From NCBI RefSeq assembly GCF_026230105.1, contig NC_079477.1, positions 20,899,001-20,963,000 on the forward strand: a stretch of DNA of 64,000 nt. Reading direction: 5' to 3'. The DNA is from Diorhabda sublineata. Taxonomy: Eukaryota > Arthropoda > Insecta > Coleoptera > Chrysomelidae. Every line of letters begins with the position of its first letter. The first letter of the stretch is position 1. Under the pieces are notes generated by a model. That model did not search any database. It saw only the letters and a program-made list of their open reading frames with translations, and had not been told where the DNA came from. The position numbers and the translations under genes were made by a program. Of this stretch, positions 28,101 to 42,854 are shown in pieces.

Positions 28101-31100
28101 ATAAGGACCATGGCGTTAAATAATATAAAAACAAAAAGAAGAATTGTATTAACAGGAACTCCACTACAAAACAATTTGATTGAGTGTAAGTATTTATATT
28201 TAACTCTTAACATAAGTTTACTAAACAAGTTTTTTACTAGATTAAGAAAATTCAGACATGTTAAGAATAATGTTGCACTGTATGTATTCAAAATGAGCAT
28301 TCCTTACCATTAATACAAACATAATAATGTAGATTATGAATGGTGGAATAAATCAACTTACATATTTGTATTTGGCTCCGTATTGCTACGATTGCTAGTA
28401 AAATTAGTATCTATCTTGATACTCTGCAATGCTTTTTTTAAACATACAGTAGTTTGATTCAAGAGATTATTTTTATTGTGAGTTGAAATATATGCATATA
28501 TTTTTTAGATTATCATATGGTTCATTTTGTAAAACCTAATCTTTTGGGGACAATCAAAGAGTTCAAAACAAATTTTGTTAATCCCATAACAAACGGTCAA
28601 TATGAAGATTCAACTGTAGGTGACATTAAACTTATGAGATCAAGAACTCACGTTTTGCATAAAATTTTAACAGAAACTGTTCAGGTAAAAATTAACTTAT
28701 TTTTTTTGTCTATAAAATATAATTTGTCGAATAAACTAAAAAAAACAATAGTTCTAAATCTTGTATAGTATTGTTAGGGTTTATTTATTCATTATCCTTT
28801 CCAGATAATCTGATACCCTCAAATTTATTTTTATTTCCATTTCTATTACATTTGCTACCTTTCCAAAGGGGACACCACCAGTTTATATATTTTCGTTACT
28901 AGAAACACGTTAGGGCTCATAAACTGAGACGCTCAGTATTATTTATGTGATCTCTTTTACTTTTTTCGAAATTTTTATATGCTTTCCCCATTACTGGAAG
29001 AGACAAATATAATATAACCTGTTATTCGTTCTATCATTAAACTTTAAAATTCAATAGACACCCGTGAGGCTTCAGTAGATCCAGATAACCCACATTAAAC
29101 CATTGAACTTTATATCAACATAGGTATTTTTATTTTGTTATATACAATCATCAATATTTCAAGTCAAAAAACTTCTAATTCTATAAACCTAAAGTTTAGC
29201 TGATTATTTACTTGAAAATAAGTTGAAATTGTAAAAACTAAATTTTAGGTATTGGTAATATTCCATTAAGTGCAACGATGTATATTAACTTTAGATTTGA
29301 TTTTAATCTATTTTCCATAAATCAACTTATCAACTTAAAAGTGTATAATCACCGGTTCTTACATTATCTAAACAATTGTTTGGTTTTTAGTCATCTAGAT
29401 ATTTCCTCTCCTCGTTTTAACAAATCGATCAATTTTCATATAATTGTTGTCAATGCATTTGTTTAGTCTCTATAACACTCATGATAACGCTGATTATAAG
29501 TTTTTAAAAGTGTAATTACTATCCGCCCTCATTCTTTCTTGCAACGCGCCAATCGCTTGCTTACGTCACCAGCGCCGATCGAGTTTCGCCCGACAAGCTA
29601 CAGCAGCATCAACACCACGTTGTTTCGTTTTACCCTCCTATCGAGTCGTATAAGTTGTATTTTTTGTTAGGATGTCGAAGCCTGGATCGAAAAAGGTTCG
29701 TTATAAATATTGTATTGTACCAAAATGTACCAACACCACTATTACTGCATCAATAAAGTAGTTTTAAGTATCCCTAAGGGAGAAAAAAATGGTGTAATGC
29801 AATGAAAAAGGTCAATAAAAGAAATACTGTTTTATCAAGTATAAGTATTCGGTTTCGTTGTGAAGATCACTTCAAGGTGAATAGGTACTTTCATTTATTA
29901 AATAGCATATCAAAACCTTACGATACACGGTAGTTTGGCGTATTATTGTAACAATAATATAGTAGTTTTAAAGTGTTACTTGGGTTCTGATTTTTTTTGC
30001 GTTGGCGTGGCCACTATACGGAATCTAATCAGAATATTGTTAAAGAAAGAAAAAGAAGGGCACCACCGTTTTTTCCAAACTAATAATTTTTTCAAGTGAA
30101 AAATGAAGTCCGTCCGATTCTCATGACAAAATCGTCAAAATGCGGTTTATAAAACTACATTTTTTATGTTGGTTGACATATTTTGCTAGTTCTGCGGCAT
30201 TAACTAAATTTTGTTAATAAAATCTAGGAATACTATAACATTTAGAAAATAATACTATTTCCTTATCTCATTTTAATTATTTTGTGATGAGAATCAGACA
30301 CTTTTTTACTCAAACACCATAAGTCCAACAAAATCGAAGTCTAATTTGCTCCAAATTAAATGTAATATATTTGTTTAAACTTAAGAGGTTCCGTGAACAT
30401 ATCTTTTTGCTTTTGCAAGAATATGTTATTCTATCGATATGTCTGTTCATCTCACGGACTATAACACTCTATAACACAAAATAGCACTTTAGTCATTAGC
30501 ATTTTTGTCAAATAAGCCGGCCGCTCTCCTACGCAATCGGCGCTGATGACATATAATTTGGAAGGGATCTCGAGCGGTATAAAATATATCCAGACTTCTA
30601 AACTTCGTAATTTTGTTAATACCAATCCTATCGACTTGAAATATTTCCATTATTCTTGTGAAATTAAGTAGTGTTTATTTTCGATAAAAAAGAATACACT
30701 TTTTTAAAAATTTCAAAGCCTATTGTAAATACACATTTTTGATTCCTGTCTTAGGAGTCGCAAGTAATATTTTATTTTAATCTATTTCATTTTGACTAGT
30801 TTTTTGTCTAAAAATATGATTCAACATTTGCGTATTTTGTAATAAAAATTTGGTTTCAAATCATTATATTAATATTTTATAGAGAGTTGAAGATACGGAG
30901 CTTGAAATGTATTTACCCAAGATGTTAGACCATGCAGTTTTCATCCAACTTCATCAAGTACAAGTTAATCTTTACAATCATTATTCTAATTTAGTGCGAC
31001 ATAATGTAGATAAAACCACAGGAAACAGATTTCTTGCCGATTTTCACATGTTTCAGTATCTTTGTACACATCCTCATTTATTAGCATTAATGGAAAAATC

Positions 31101-31367
31101 CAAAAATAAGAAAGTAAAAGAGCAGGATGTGATATGTGAAGATGATGAGCCGGCGCTAAATGTGGTAAACTGGTGGAAAGACATAATGCCTCAAGATGCA
31201 GACTCTAAAATAGAATATGGTCATAAATTAGTAGTTTTAAAATCAATTATAGAGGAGTGCGAAGCCATCGGTGATAAGTTGTGAGTATTAGATTAGAACC
31301 AATTGTCAAACTTTATTAATTAATATTTTTCTTCTAGTAGTTAACTGTAAATAGATGAAAAATCTCA

Positions 31368-31416
<49 letters not shown>

Positions 31417-33402
31417 TGCTTTTCAGATAAAAGTATCCACCTTTAATAACTTTTGTAATACTGGTATTTAGAAAAAATCCAAAAACACGTCAATTTATGT
31501 TGGAAGGGGCAAGCATTATGGTTTATTTAAACTTACTGGAAAAGCCACCCCCTCACCCCTAGCAGCATGCCCTTTATTTTTTTTAAATTACTTTTCATAT
31601 TTTTTATGTAAAATTTGGATACTCCTCTTTGAGCTGATTTCAAAAATGTATAATACTTGTAGGTTAAAGTGGTTAGTTTATGAGATAAACAATTTTTCTT
31701 TTAAGAGCACAAATTTTAGTTATTATTTACTTTCACCTTATTTGCCTGTACTAAAATGGGTTGTACAACAGTTCAAACTCTTTAATCTTTTTAACTGTGC
31801 TAATTATTCTACTTAAAAAATCCAAACAACAAAAAACTCTACTTTTTATTAAAGTATGACATTGTCAACTAGTATTTGTAGTCACTATTGATAGTGTAAT
31901 TTAATACATTATTTATTTTGTTTCTCTGAAATGTTTTACTCTTTGCAAGAAAGAATTGAAATTGTAGGTTTATACTACCAAAATAATAATTGTGCAAGAG
32001 CTGCTGCTAGAATAACGAATTACATGACGGAAGACATGCAACTCATAAGTATGTAATTCAACTGATGGAGAAATTTACCACAACAGGGTCTGTTTGCAAT
32101 AAAGTGCATAAGCGAGAGGGACTTGTAAATAACGAAGCAATCCAAGTGGCAATTTTAGGGCAAGTCAGCTTAGAGGCTCAACAACCCCAATCGTTGTCAA
32201 CAATAAGTAGAGCGATCGGTGTTTCATCTTCTACAGTTTTCCGAGTTCTACATAAATACAAGTACCACCCATACAAAGTTAAGTTGGTGCACGAGTTGAA
32301 TGAAGATGATTTTGATCGTCGTCTAGAGTTTTGCGAATCAATGACGCAAATTATCAATAACAATCCACAATTGTTAAACAATATTTGCTTTTCTGATGAA
32401 TGCTCATGGTTATTAAATGGCTTAGTAAGTAGGCATAATTGTAGATATTGGGCTGAAAGTGATCCACATATTATGCGTGAATTCCATACACAACATCCCC
32501 AAAAGTTAAACGTTTGGTGTGGTATCCTAGGTGACCACATTGTCGGACCTTTCTTCATCAACGGAAATTTAAATGGTGAATCACATCTTGAGTTACTCAG
32601 GGAAGGGGTTGACCCACGTATTACAACAATAATAGAAAATGATGATAACCTTTCCGAAGATTTCCTGATATTTCAACAATACGGAGCTCCCCCACACTAT
32701 GCTATGCCTGTCCGACAATTTTTAAACGAAACATTCCCCGCTCGTTGGATAGGTAGAAGGGGGCAGATGATGGAGTGGCCACCTAGGTCACCGGATTTAA
32801 CACCCCTAGACTTCTTTTTATGGGGGTATTTAAAAACAAAAGTTTATGCTACCCAACCAGAATCTCTGGATGATTTACGAGAGAGGATAGAAAATGAATG
32901 TCGACAATTAAATCCAGCCGTATTAAGCAATGTCAGAGAGGCATTTCAAAATAAGATTATACCATTGTATGGAAGTGAATGGTACTCATTTTGAACACTT
33001 ATTGTAACTTCATAATAAATAGCACAGTTAAAAAGATTAAAGAGTTTGAACTGTTGTACAACCCATTTTAGTACAGGCAAATAAGGTGAAAGTAAATAAT
33101 AAGTAAAATTTGTGCTCTTAAAAGAAAAATTGTTTATCTAATAAACTAACCACTTTAACCTACAAGTATTATACATTTTTGAAATCAGCTCAAAGAGGAG
33201 TATCTAAATTTTACATAAAAAATATGAAAAGTAATTTAAAAAAATAAAGGGGATGCTGCTGGGGGCGAGGGGGTGGCTTTTCTAGTAAGTTTAAATAAGC
33301 CATAATGCTTGCCCCTTCCAACATAAAGTGACGTGTTTTTGGATTTTTTCTAAATACCAGTATTACAAAAGTTATTAAAGGTGGATACTTTTATCTGAAA
33401 AG

Positions 33403-33439
<37 letters not shown>

Positions 33440-36400
33440 TTTTTTTATTTTTTATCTCTTAATCTTTTGATATATTAATGCGCTTCTAAATGTTCTTGAT
33501 TTTGGGTCTCTTCTATTTTAAAATTAATTATTTTTGATAATTTTTAAAAGAAAGATAAATAAATTTTGACGTTTCGACTTTTCTTTAAGTTTTTATCAAA
33601 ATATTTTGATCTTCCATTACTAATTGTGCTATAATACTTCAAATGGAAGCTTCCATAGCACAACCATCAATTTGTATATTTCATTTTCATATTTGAAGTA
33701 CGTTGTAAGTGTGAGTTCTATAGCTTTTATAATAGGAATATTTGTGTATAAAGAAACCACATCTAACAAAATAAATACATATTCGTTTATTTTTATACTT
33801 TTAATTTTTTCTTCGAATCCTATGTGTTTTTGATATAGTATTTGTTTTGATATAAATTTTTTTTTCAAAATATTTTTGAAATAATTAGATAATTGGATGA
33901 GAGTAGTTTGAATATTTCAATATTAGGTTATCAATTTTCTTAATATTTTTTTGCATTCATTAAAAAGTGATTCAGTTCTTTCTCCACATGTTTCTTCAAA
34001 TTTTTGTAAAATGTTAGTATCAATATTTATAAATTGAATATTTTCGTAATTTTTCAGATTCTGTTTGGCTTCAGTTCCATATGTAAGTTCAATATTATTA
34101 TAGGTAGGCATTATTTCATCCATGCCGGTATAAATTTCTCTAATTTTTTATCTCTTAGATCTTTTGATATATTTATGCTTCTAATTGTTCTTGATTTTTG
34201 GTATCTTCTCATTCGAAATTCTCTTTTTTTTTTCGATAGTTTTTGAAAGATGGATAGGTGTTGACATTTCCACTTTTCTTTGAGTTTTTTTAGACAATTA
34301 AAATTGATAAAACGATAAAATTGAAATTAATTATATCAAATTAATTGATTAAATTATTTAGTTATGTTTGCGTAAATTTCCTCTATTCATTACTATTATG
34401 AGCTAGGTCCTTTGTTTCTTTCCAGTTTATTCCTTGTTCATTCAATATTTCTGTTATACTTTATCTCACGTTTTTCTTGGTCTACCTCTCTTTCTGTTTT
34501 TGCTAATTTTCACTTTCCATAATCTTTTAACTGGTCATTCTTCATTCATCCGCTGTAAGTGCCCCGCTATTTTAGTTTTCTTTCCTCTATATAATCTAAT
34601 GTAGGTTGTATATTTAGAACTTTTCTGTCAATACCCAGGATTCATATCCGAATGTTAGAATTGATCTATATATTGTTTTGAATATTCTTAGTTTGGTGAC
34701 TCTGGATATTTTTTTATTTATGAATTTAGTGTTCATGGTATAATATAGTTTATTGTTATTTTCAATTCTGTTATTTATATCTGCATCTTGTGTCCCATTG
34801 TTCCTAGGTATGGGCAGTGTTTACTTGTTCCAGAGTTTTTGTATCGATTCTTATATTTATCTTGATCTCTTCTTATCCAATAACAATCTTTTTGTCTTGT
34901 TCTTGTTTATTTTCTGATCAGTTCCACAACTCAATATTTTCTTGTAACTCTTTTTCGTTCTTTGCTATTAGCATGACATCATCTGCAAATGTTCCTTCAC
35001 AGATGTTATTGCATGTTCTATCTCTTCTTTACCAATTTTTATTTCTGTTTCTTCCTATATGTTAATTTGTACTATTTCTTATATTATTTATTCTTGGTAA
35101 TATTCTTTCCACCTTTGTATGATTTCTTCTTCCTTTTAATATTTCGCCATTCTTATTTTTAACAAAATATGTGTCTTGTTGGTTTTCTGTTCTCATATTT
35201 GTTAATGTTTTGTAGAAGAGTTTTTAATTTGCTTTAGAGTCTTATATTTTTTCTCCAAATTTTTGCCATTCTTCATTCTTTAATGTTTTAATAAATTCTT
35301 CGGTTTTTCTCTTTCTTCTTTGTATATGTTATATTGTTCTTCTGTTCACTTTGATATATAATTTTTCCATGCTATTTTCTTTTTATTTACTTGATTTTTT
35401 ATTTCCCTCGACTACTACGATGTATCATATTATGTTTCACATATTTCTTATGCAGCATTTAATATAATATTTTTAAAGTAATTCCATGATTCTTCTACAT
35501 TTACATTCACTATTTATTCGGAAATCACTTTATTATTTATCTCTTCTTGTATTTTTCTTTTTTTTTTGTTGATTTACAAGTATAGTTTCTTCTCACATTT
35601 ATTATCCCAAATATGATTGATGTACTTTTAAAATATTCAAAAAATGTTCCTCATTTCATTTTACAGATTAGTATTCTCTCAAAAGATAGCAGAACTTGAT
35701 TTGATAGAGCATTTTCTAAGAACAATTGGTACCAAAGAATGTCAGATATGGAAGAAGAAGGTAGATTATGACCGTATAGATGGCACTGTCTCTCCTGAAT
35801 ATCGTACAAATATCTGTGATAGTTTCAACAATGAAAAAAATGTTCAGTGCAGGTGGGTCATATTATTTTTCCAACTGTTAACTTTTTTCATCCAACTTTC
35901 AAGATGTACTATTAATATTTGCAGTTCAGTAAAATGTATCAAATATTTTTCTGCATTTATGTGTATAAACAAGTATAAATAATGTTATATAAATATAAAT
36001 AGGTTAGCTGATAATCTTTTACCTAGAACTTGGCTTTTTTCTATATGATCATACAAGTTATAACTTATTCGAAAAGTGGTATAGACTGTGATTACTTATG
36101 GACTTCTGCACTCCAATTCGTTTCTACTTCTAATAATCCACAATACTGTATTTTTTTTCCTTCACTTTTTTCACCTTTTTCAATCACCCTTTATAAGATA
36201 ATATATTTTTGTTCTGGATCAATAAATCATATTTTTAGAAACACTATTTTTTACGATTTCGTACAATCTGTTACTAACAATTATAGCCGGATTGTACATT
36301 GTATACGATTATATAATCGTTTTGTCGGAAATCATCACATTCTTATAATCCCCCTTCATATCGGCAACACCCCCATTGGCCATCCACCTGTCCGTCCGAT

Positions 36401-39400
36401 TCAGTGTCATTGAGCATATCCGCACTTATTTACTTTTTGCATAACCCCTGTAGATGCTACCGTCATTACTTGCAAACCATCTAGACACTTCTTCTATTTC
36501 TTTTAAACCCTCTGGAAACTTCTTCATGTAAGTAACCTTCCGACGGCCATCCGACTGTTCAGCCGATGATTCATTGTTCTAGGACATACGTATATTCTCA
36601 CTCTCTTTTTCCATGTATATTTTCCGACAACCTTTCAGTATGCCGCAACCATCTCACACTTTTTTAAAACTTTGTTTCTGGTGGATATTTATAAAAATTC
36701 TTCAGTCCAATTCAATTCTACTTCTAATATCTCACGACACTGTTTTCAACAATATTTTTGCCCCTTTTTTCACCTTTTTCTCCTTCTTAAATCACCCTTT
36801 TTGAATATATATTTTCCAGCACCCTTTCAGTATGCCGCAACCTCTCTTTCATGAAACTTTGTTATTGATGTATATTTATTCTTCAGTTCTGTTTCTTCAA
36901 AGTTCTTCATTTGTTTTTATTCCCCTGATGAAGATGTTCATAAACACTTTCTTATTCCATATAACCAGTTTTGTTTCTTTTTCCGTATCTTATATCGTAT
37001 TATTGTTCGAATTTCGATTGCCAATCTTATTAATTTACTTCATAATTCCACAGCATTACTTTCATTATTCTTTTATGGGAAATATTTCACTTAGTGACCC
37101 ACTTCCTTAGAGGTGTGAGGTCAGGATACCATGATGCAATCTGAAGTAATCTCTCAGGAGTTATTTCTATTCAAGTCATAGCTTCGAATATATAGGACAG
37201 GATATAGACTCCCATTCTAGTCTGAAGTTTCATCATTTCTGCTCTTAAACTTTCACACTTTTATAAACAAAACGGTTATAGTATGGTGAAAAGTACCTTT
37301 TACCCAATTTCTGGTTTTCTAACCGCCTCATATATCCCTATGTGCTGGCACCCTGATTAGAAGAAGAGATTACCAAATAGGAACTAATGAATTAATCTCT
37401 TTTATGGCAATTTAAATGTCGGATAAGTTAACTCCCTTTTCTCTCTTTCTGTTGGCTTCTGAACACATCGTCCAATAGCTAGAACTTATGCTTGGAAGAC
37501 TATAGTGTATTCGGGTTGACGGAACTTGACTCATGTACTCCTATTCCCGGTTTTATGCAGCATTGGAAAAAGTATACTATGTCAGGGTATGTTATCTGAT
37601 TCGTATAAATTTTTTTTGTTTCGAAAATACTGAGATCTTTGACAGATTGGAGTTTACGAAATGTTGGTTAAAAAAGTGACAAAGAAAGGGTTACTTACTA
37701 GCGATGGATATAAGGCTTCTTATCATTGAAAACAGCTCAAAAGCTTTTGGAAACCCTTTTCCATTAGGTTAACAAATCATTTATCGAAATCAGAAATTTT
37801 TAGAATTAATTCTAAAAGTTTTCTTAGCTTAAAAAAATTCTCAAGTAATTTACCCACCACTAGTACAGTGACCTAAGATTCAATATTATATGTTAATTTA
37901 TAGGATCGATATTATTATAATGATTTTTAGGCTATTATTAATGTCCACAAAAGTAGGCGGCTTAGGCTTAAATTTAACGGCAGCCAACAGAGTGGTTATA
38001 ATGACTGTCCATTGGAATCCATCATATGACACTCAAAGTGTCTTTAGAGTGTATAGGTTCGGACAAAAAAAGAAAGTTTTTGTCTACAGACTAATTTCTC
38101 TTGTAAGTATATCTCACCTCTCAAATTTAAAATCAATTGTTTCGTGTTTCGTGAAAGTTGTGTGATAGTGTGAATTTTTGGATTTAGTATAGTGTGCAAC
38201 ATTTCCAATTGTCAGATGTAATTAAAGTTAATAGAATATCCTTTTTGTTACCATAATCTACTGCATAAATGAATTCAATGCAATGTATCCAAGAACTGGA
38301 TAAATTTTTCTCCCGAAATAATTGCTATATTGACAGATGAACTTTAGCATGTTATGCAGAAGAAACGGTAGAGGTCTTCCATCGCGTGACTAATACATCA
38401 GCAACGATATTCATCTAAATATACTAGGTAAATATGTTAAAAATCTAAAATTAAGATTAGCCATGCAAGCTTATTACTGGAGAGCTGATTTTTATGTAGT
38501 TCACAAATGACCCTTTATTAACTGATTTATATTATGAGCGTTAGTAGATTCACACTAGGGTAACGTTGATGGCAGAATATTTGTCTAAGATGTGGAATTG
38601 CAGCAAAATATCTCCCATAGTTCAATAGCATTAAATTCGCTATAGTAGGTTGGTAGCCGTAAGACTTCATGATCATGATTGCCGACCAATTCATTAATGA
38701 CATATACATTTTCTTTTCGGTTCATTTTCGCAAGAATAGTTCGAGTGTGGAGCGGTTTTCATTGAACTCAACATTGTTGGGTTTTATCCAAATGATAATT
38801 TAATATGTTTCTGACTTAGAAGGTTGCTTTTTTGCGAGTATACTATGATAAGGCACAATGTCCATTACTACAATAACGGTTTTTCTAAATTAGGAATTAA
38901 CAGTGACGCAATCTACGTTGCCAACATTTCACCGTTCATTTCACCTTGGTAATTTGACAACGATGATTTAGCGGAAACCACTTAACTGGTATTTTCTACG
39001 AATCCTTTTGAACAATAATAAAACATTTACTGTCGTAACCTCCAAGTTACGCTTTTAACATTATTGTCCTGCCAAGGACTTAATTTGTTTCCTTTGGCAT
39101 ATATCCATGTTTCATCTTCAAATATAACTGGTCTTGAAAATACACTTCTACTTTGTTATATATTTGTTTCAGTAACATCGATACTAATAGAAAGAATTCC
39201 TTATTCTTCAGTTCGTCATTTATGGCTTTGAGAGTAACATGTTACCCTAAAAAATAAAAAGTTTGAAACTACCTAATCTGTATAGCTGAATATTATTCTT
39301 TTTTGATTATCTAATAGGCTGAGGTAACACTTTATAACTAATTTTTTCTATGAGTGTAGGCATAAATTATTACCCCATGTAAGCAAAATCATGAAATGAC

Positions 39401-42400
39401 AAGACCCAGAACCTCTTTGATTGAACCTCATTAAATTACCATTTTTCTATGAGTTTCAGATACCCATGTGCACTAGAATATGTAATCCTAATTAAGTGTA
39501 AGTTGACTTTGGAGTGCGGTCTGATGTGAGAAATAGGTCCAGTTTGTGTTTTGTTTCTAGATCGTTCACGTTGAAATGAGATACATGAGAAATGTTTGAC
39601 GTTTTTCTGTTAGCCTCTATTTTGGTAATGCCAACAAAAGCAGAACATCCTAAGTATAACTATAAAATAGAATTTTCATTAGCAGTTAATGTTTTGGTTT
39701 TTGTGTTTGGGAAAATAACAGTAACGTGTACCGGTTCACATTGTACCGTACTTTTACAATTTTTAGGAAATGTCTTATAATGTTTTAACAAACGAGCCTC
39801 GAACATCACGTTATCGTCTAGAGGATAGGCGAAAATTCGCGACACATCTTTTGATAGGTTGATAGTTGTTTGCATATTTGTATATCATGTATTGGAATAT
39901 AGGATAATTATCGTTTCGCGCTATATATTTTTGTAAGAATCATAGGATATGGTTATGTTTCTTTCACGTAAACTTTGTCACCTACTTCATACTTCGGTTT
40001 GTTCTCAGAAACATGTTTGTCAAAACGAGTTTTAGCTTTTCTTTTTGTATTAAGGTTTTCTCCCTTGCTACTTTGCTACTTTATAGTAAGTAATAAGATT
40101 TACAGTTATTTATGTCTCTAATATATTTGGTGAGTAGTTCTTGTTCATTATACAATGTTTCTGGTAGTCTACTGGATGCATGTCCGAATATAAGTTCGAA
40201 TGGGGTAAAACGTGTGTCTTGTTTATGGAATTGTTATATGTAATAATTGAGAAATGTAAAATACTGAAGGGGTGTTTGTTGGAGTGATCTGCTAAATTTA
40301 TTCGAATCATTTCTAATAAAGTAGCGTGTGATCTTTATAAAGATCCTTTACTTTGTGGATGACTGACGCTCGAATATGTTAGTTCAATATCAAACGTATT
40401 ACATAGGTCTTCTATTAGCCCGTTATTGATTTCGCGACCGGCATCGCACTGAAACTGATTTTGCACTTTTATCCTTAAGAGGGATGCTTGAGAGAACTTT
40501 GTTAGTTCGTCTTTTATCGTAAGGGCATAATTTCTTTGAGGTACTATATCAATATTAATGCGTTCGAAAGGTGTTTTCGAAGTTTCGGTTATAAGGAGGG
40601 GACTATCCATGTTTTTGCGGCAGATTTTTTATTATTGACAAGTGTGGCATGACATAATATAATTTTGTACATCTCGAGTGACCCCGGTCCAATTTGTCGA
40701 ATTCGCCTAATAGTTTCATTAATTCTGTGGTGAGGATTTTTTTTACCGTTATAAAATTTAACTAAAATGGTTGGTATTTGATGTTGATCAGGTTCTTTAG
40801 TAACATTTTGAGAAATCTTCAACTTCTTATCTTCAACTGAATATTTTTCTGAGGGTTTAAACAAACCTCGGTTTCTATAAATTGCTGCAAATAAGTGTTC
40901 ACAATCACTAGTTGTTTCATATGGTATAAGAATAAGGAGGTATTTTCTATTTTTGACGGTTTTACTGCTAAATTCGTTTACTGTTGCGTAAGAAAACTCA
41001 GGGCTTTCTGAAAATCTTATTTTCTTGAAAAATAGTTGAAATGTTTTTATTTTGCTTGTCTAGTATTTGGTTATTAGAATATTCGATTTTGGAATAATCG
41101 TTTAATGATTTTGTTTTGTATAGCTTATCAAAAGAGAGAATTCTGTTTCGATGACTTCCCAGTCGACTTCTGTTTTACCTTCGTCTGTTTGTTCGGATAA
41201 CCCTGCAATTTCATGAGAGGTAGATTGAGTAAGGTAAACATTTGGAATTTCCTAGTTTTGGAAGAAAGAATGGAAATCTTTTACGTGTTTGTTTTTTATT
41301 TGAGAAAAAGCATCTGCATTTTTATTAATTTGCTAGATTTGAATAGGATTTGGTAATCATATTCTTCTAATTTGAGGCGCCATCATGCAAGACGACTACC
41401 AGGATCTTTTATTGAAAATAGCCAGTTAACTGACGATGATCAGTTATTAGAGTAAATTTTCCTCTATATAAATAAGGTCTAAGTGTTTCACTGCCTATAC
41501 AATTGCTAAAAGTTCTCTTCTATCGTAGAGTATTTTGCTTCGGGTTTGCACAGTGTCCTAGACGAATAAGCTATAGGTAAATCTTTTCCTATTGGGCCTT
41601 GCGATAAAACTGCGCCGATTCCAAATGCGCTAACATCTGTAGCTAAAAGGAAAGGTTCTTCAAAGTTTGGGTTGGTAGGTAGGGAGTAGTTAAAACTACT
41701 ATAAACCCGATAGTAGCCTCAAAAAGGATTTAATTTCTTTTTAGTTTGTGGGTTGAGGGATTTTCTTTACACATTCAATTTTAGCTGGAAATGTCTTAAC
41801 CCCATTTTCTGTAATTCAGGCTGAAGTGTGAGGTTGACTTTTTGAAGTCTCTTAAATACATCTGTTAAGTTAGAAATATGCTCCTGTATAGTCGGGGAAT
41901 AAACAATAATGTCGTCCATGTAGACGAGGCATCTTTCATTTTGAATTCCAGTATCCATTACCCTCTAGAATGTCGAAGAGGTATTTTTTAGATAAGACGG
42001 CATTCTAAGAAATTCGAAATGTCCGTTTTTGACGGTAAAAGTGGTCTTTGGTATATCTTTATCATCAGGCGTTATTTGAATCTGATAAAATCCGGATGCG
42101 AGATCTAGTGTTGTAAAATAATGACAATTTCCGAGCTGATCCTATAGATCTCCAATATTTGGCAACGGGTCCTTATCATCTAAGGTTACTGTACTATTGT
42201 ACTATTTCAGATAATCTGTAAGATTCAAAATTTGTTGCCTGATTGTCTTGAGCAACTGGAGCTCTTTCTGTGGTTGGAGGATCGTTTCGAATTCGCTCCG
42301 GTACGTGTTTCAGGCATTGTATTTATAATTCAAATGAATAGATTCAAAATATAAATCAATAATGATAAAAGAAATTTTTAAATAAAATGAAACGAAATGA

Positions 42401-42793
42401 TTCTTAGGGTAATATTTTCATTCCTTCCTTGGCATCTGAAATCGTTGTACGTGAGCTTTGCTACACCTGGTTAGCAATTTGCGTGTTCCTGGTACCGTCA
42501 GCTTCGAATGGAAATAAAGCTGGTACTTGAATATTCCTTGAAGATTTAAGAACCACCACACTTAGCTATGCAATCCTTGTTCTAAATGTGTTCCTACTGA
42601 CTACGCCACTATTATATTCAACAAGTCACTTTTGATTTTTTTTTTCAAAATATTTTTATAAAGTCGAAACGTCAAATATTATTTTTCTTTCAAAAATTAT
42701 TAAAAAGGCTAGTTTTAAAACAGAAGAAACCTAAAATCATGAACATTTACATGCATTAATATATCAAAAGGTCTAAGAAATAAGAAATTGAAG

Positions 42794-42854
<61 letters not shown>

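Larger units (their letters stand above)
28685..30882 (+). other. ATRX: ATRX intron 13
   Basis: 2.2 kb. It contains a THAP-domain element relic with GC-richer ends (about 29500-30580). 28790-29480 and 30600-30882 are A/T-rich without recognisable content. Confidence 0.6.

Noticed and set aside
32178..32561. 127-codon minus-strand ORFs opposite the transposase (also at 43304-43687)
   Set aside because: Antisense shadows of the conserved transposase frame; they recur only because the copies are near-identical.
36030..37110. Several plus-strand ORFs rich in Phe, Leu and Ser that look like membrane proteins
   Set aside because: They follow the pyrimidine-rich degenerate repeat; hydrophobic runs come from T-rich codons.
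39592..39875. Pair of overlapping ORFs on opposite strands beyond the Gypsy relic
   Set aside because: Considered as an env remainder of the decayed Gypsy element, but no cleavage site, fusion segment or recognisable motif is visible.
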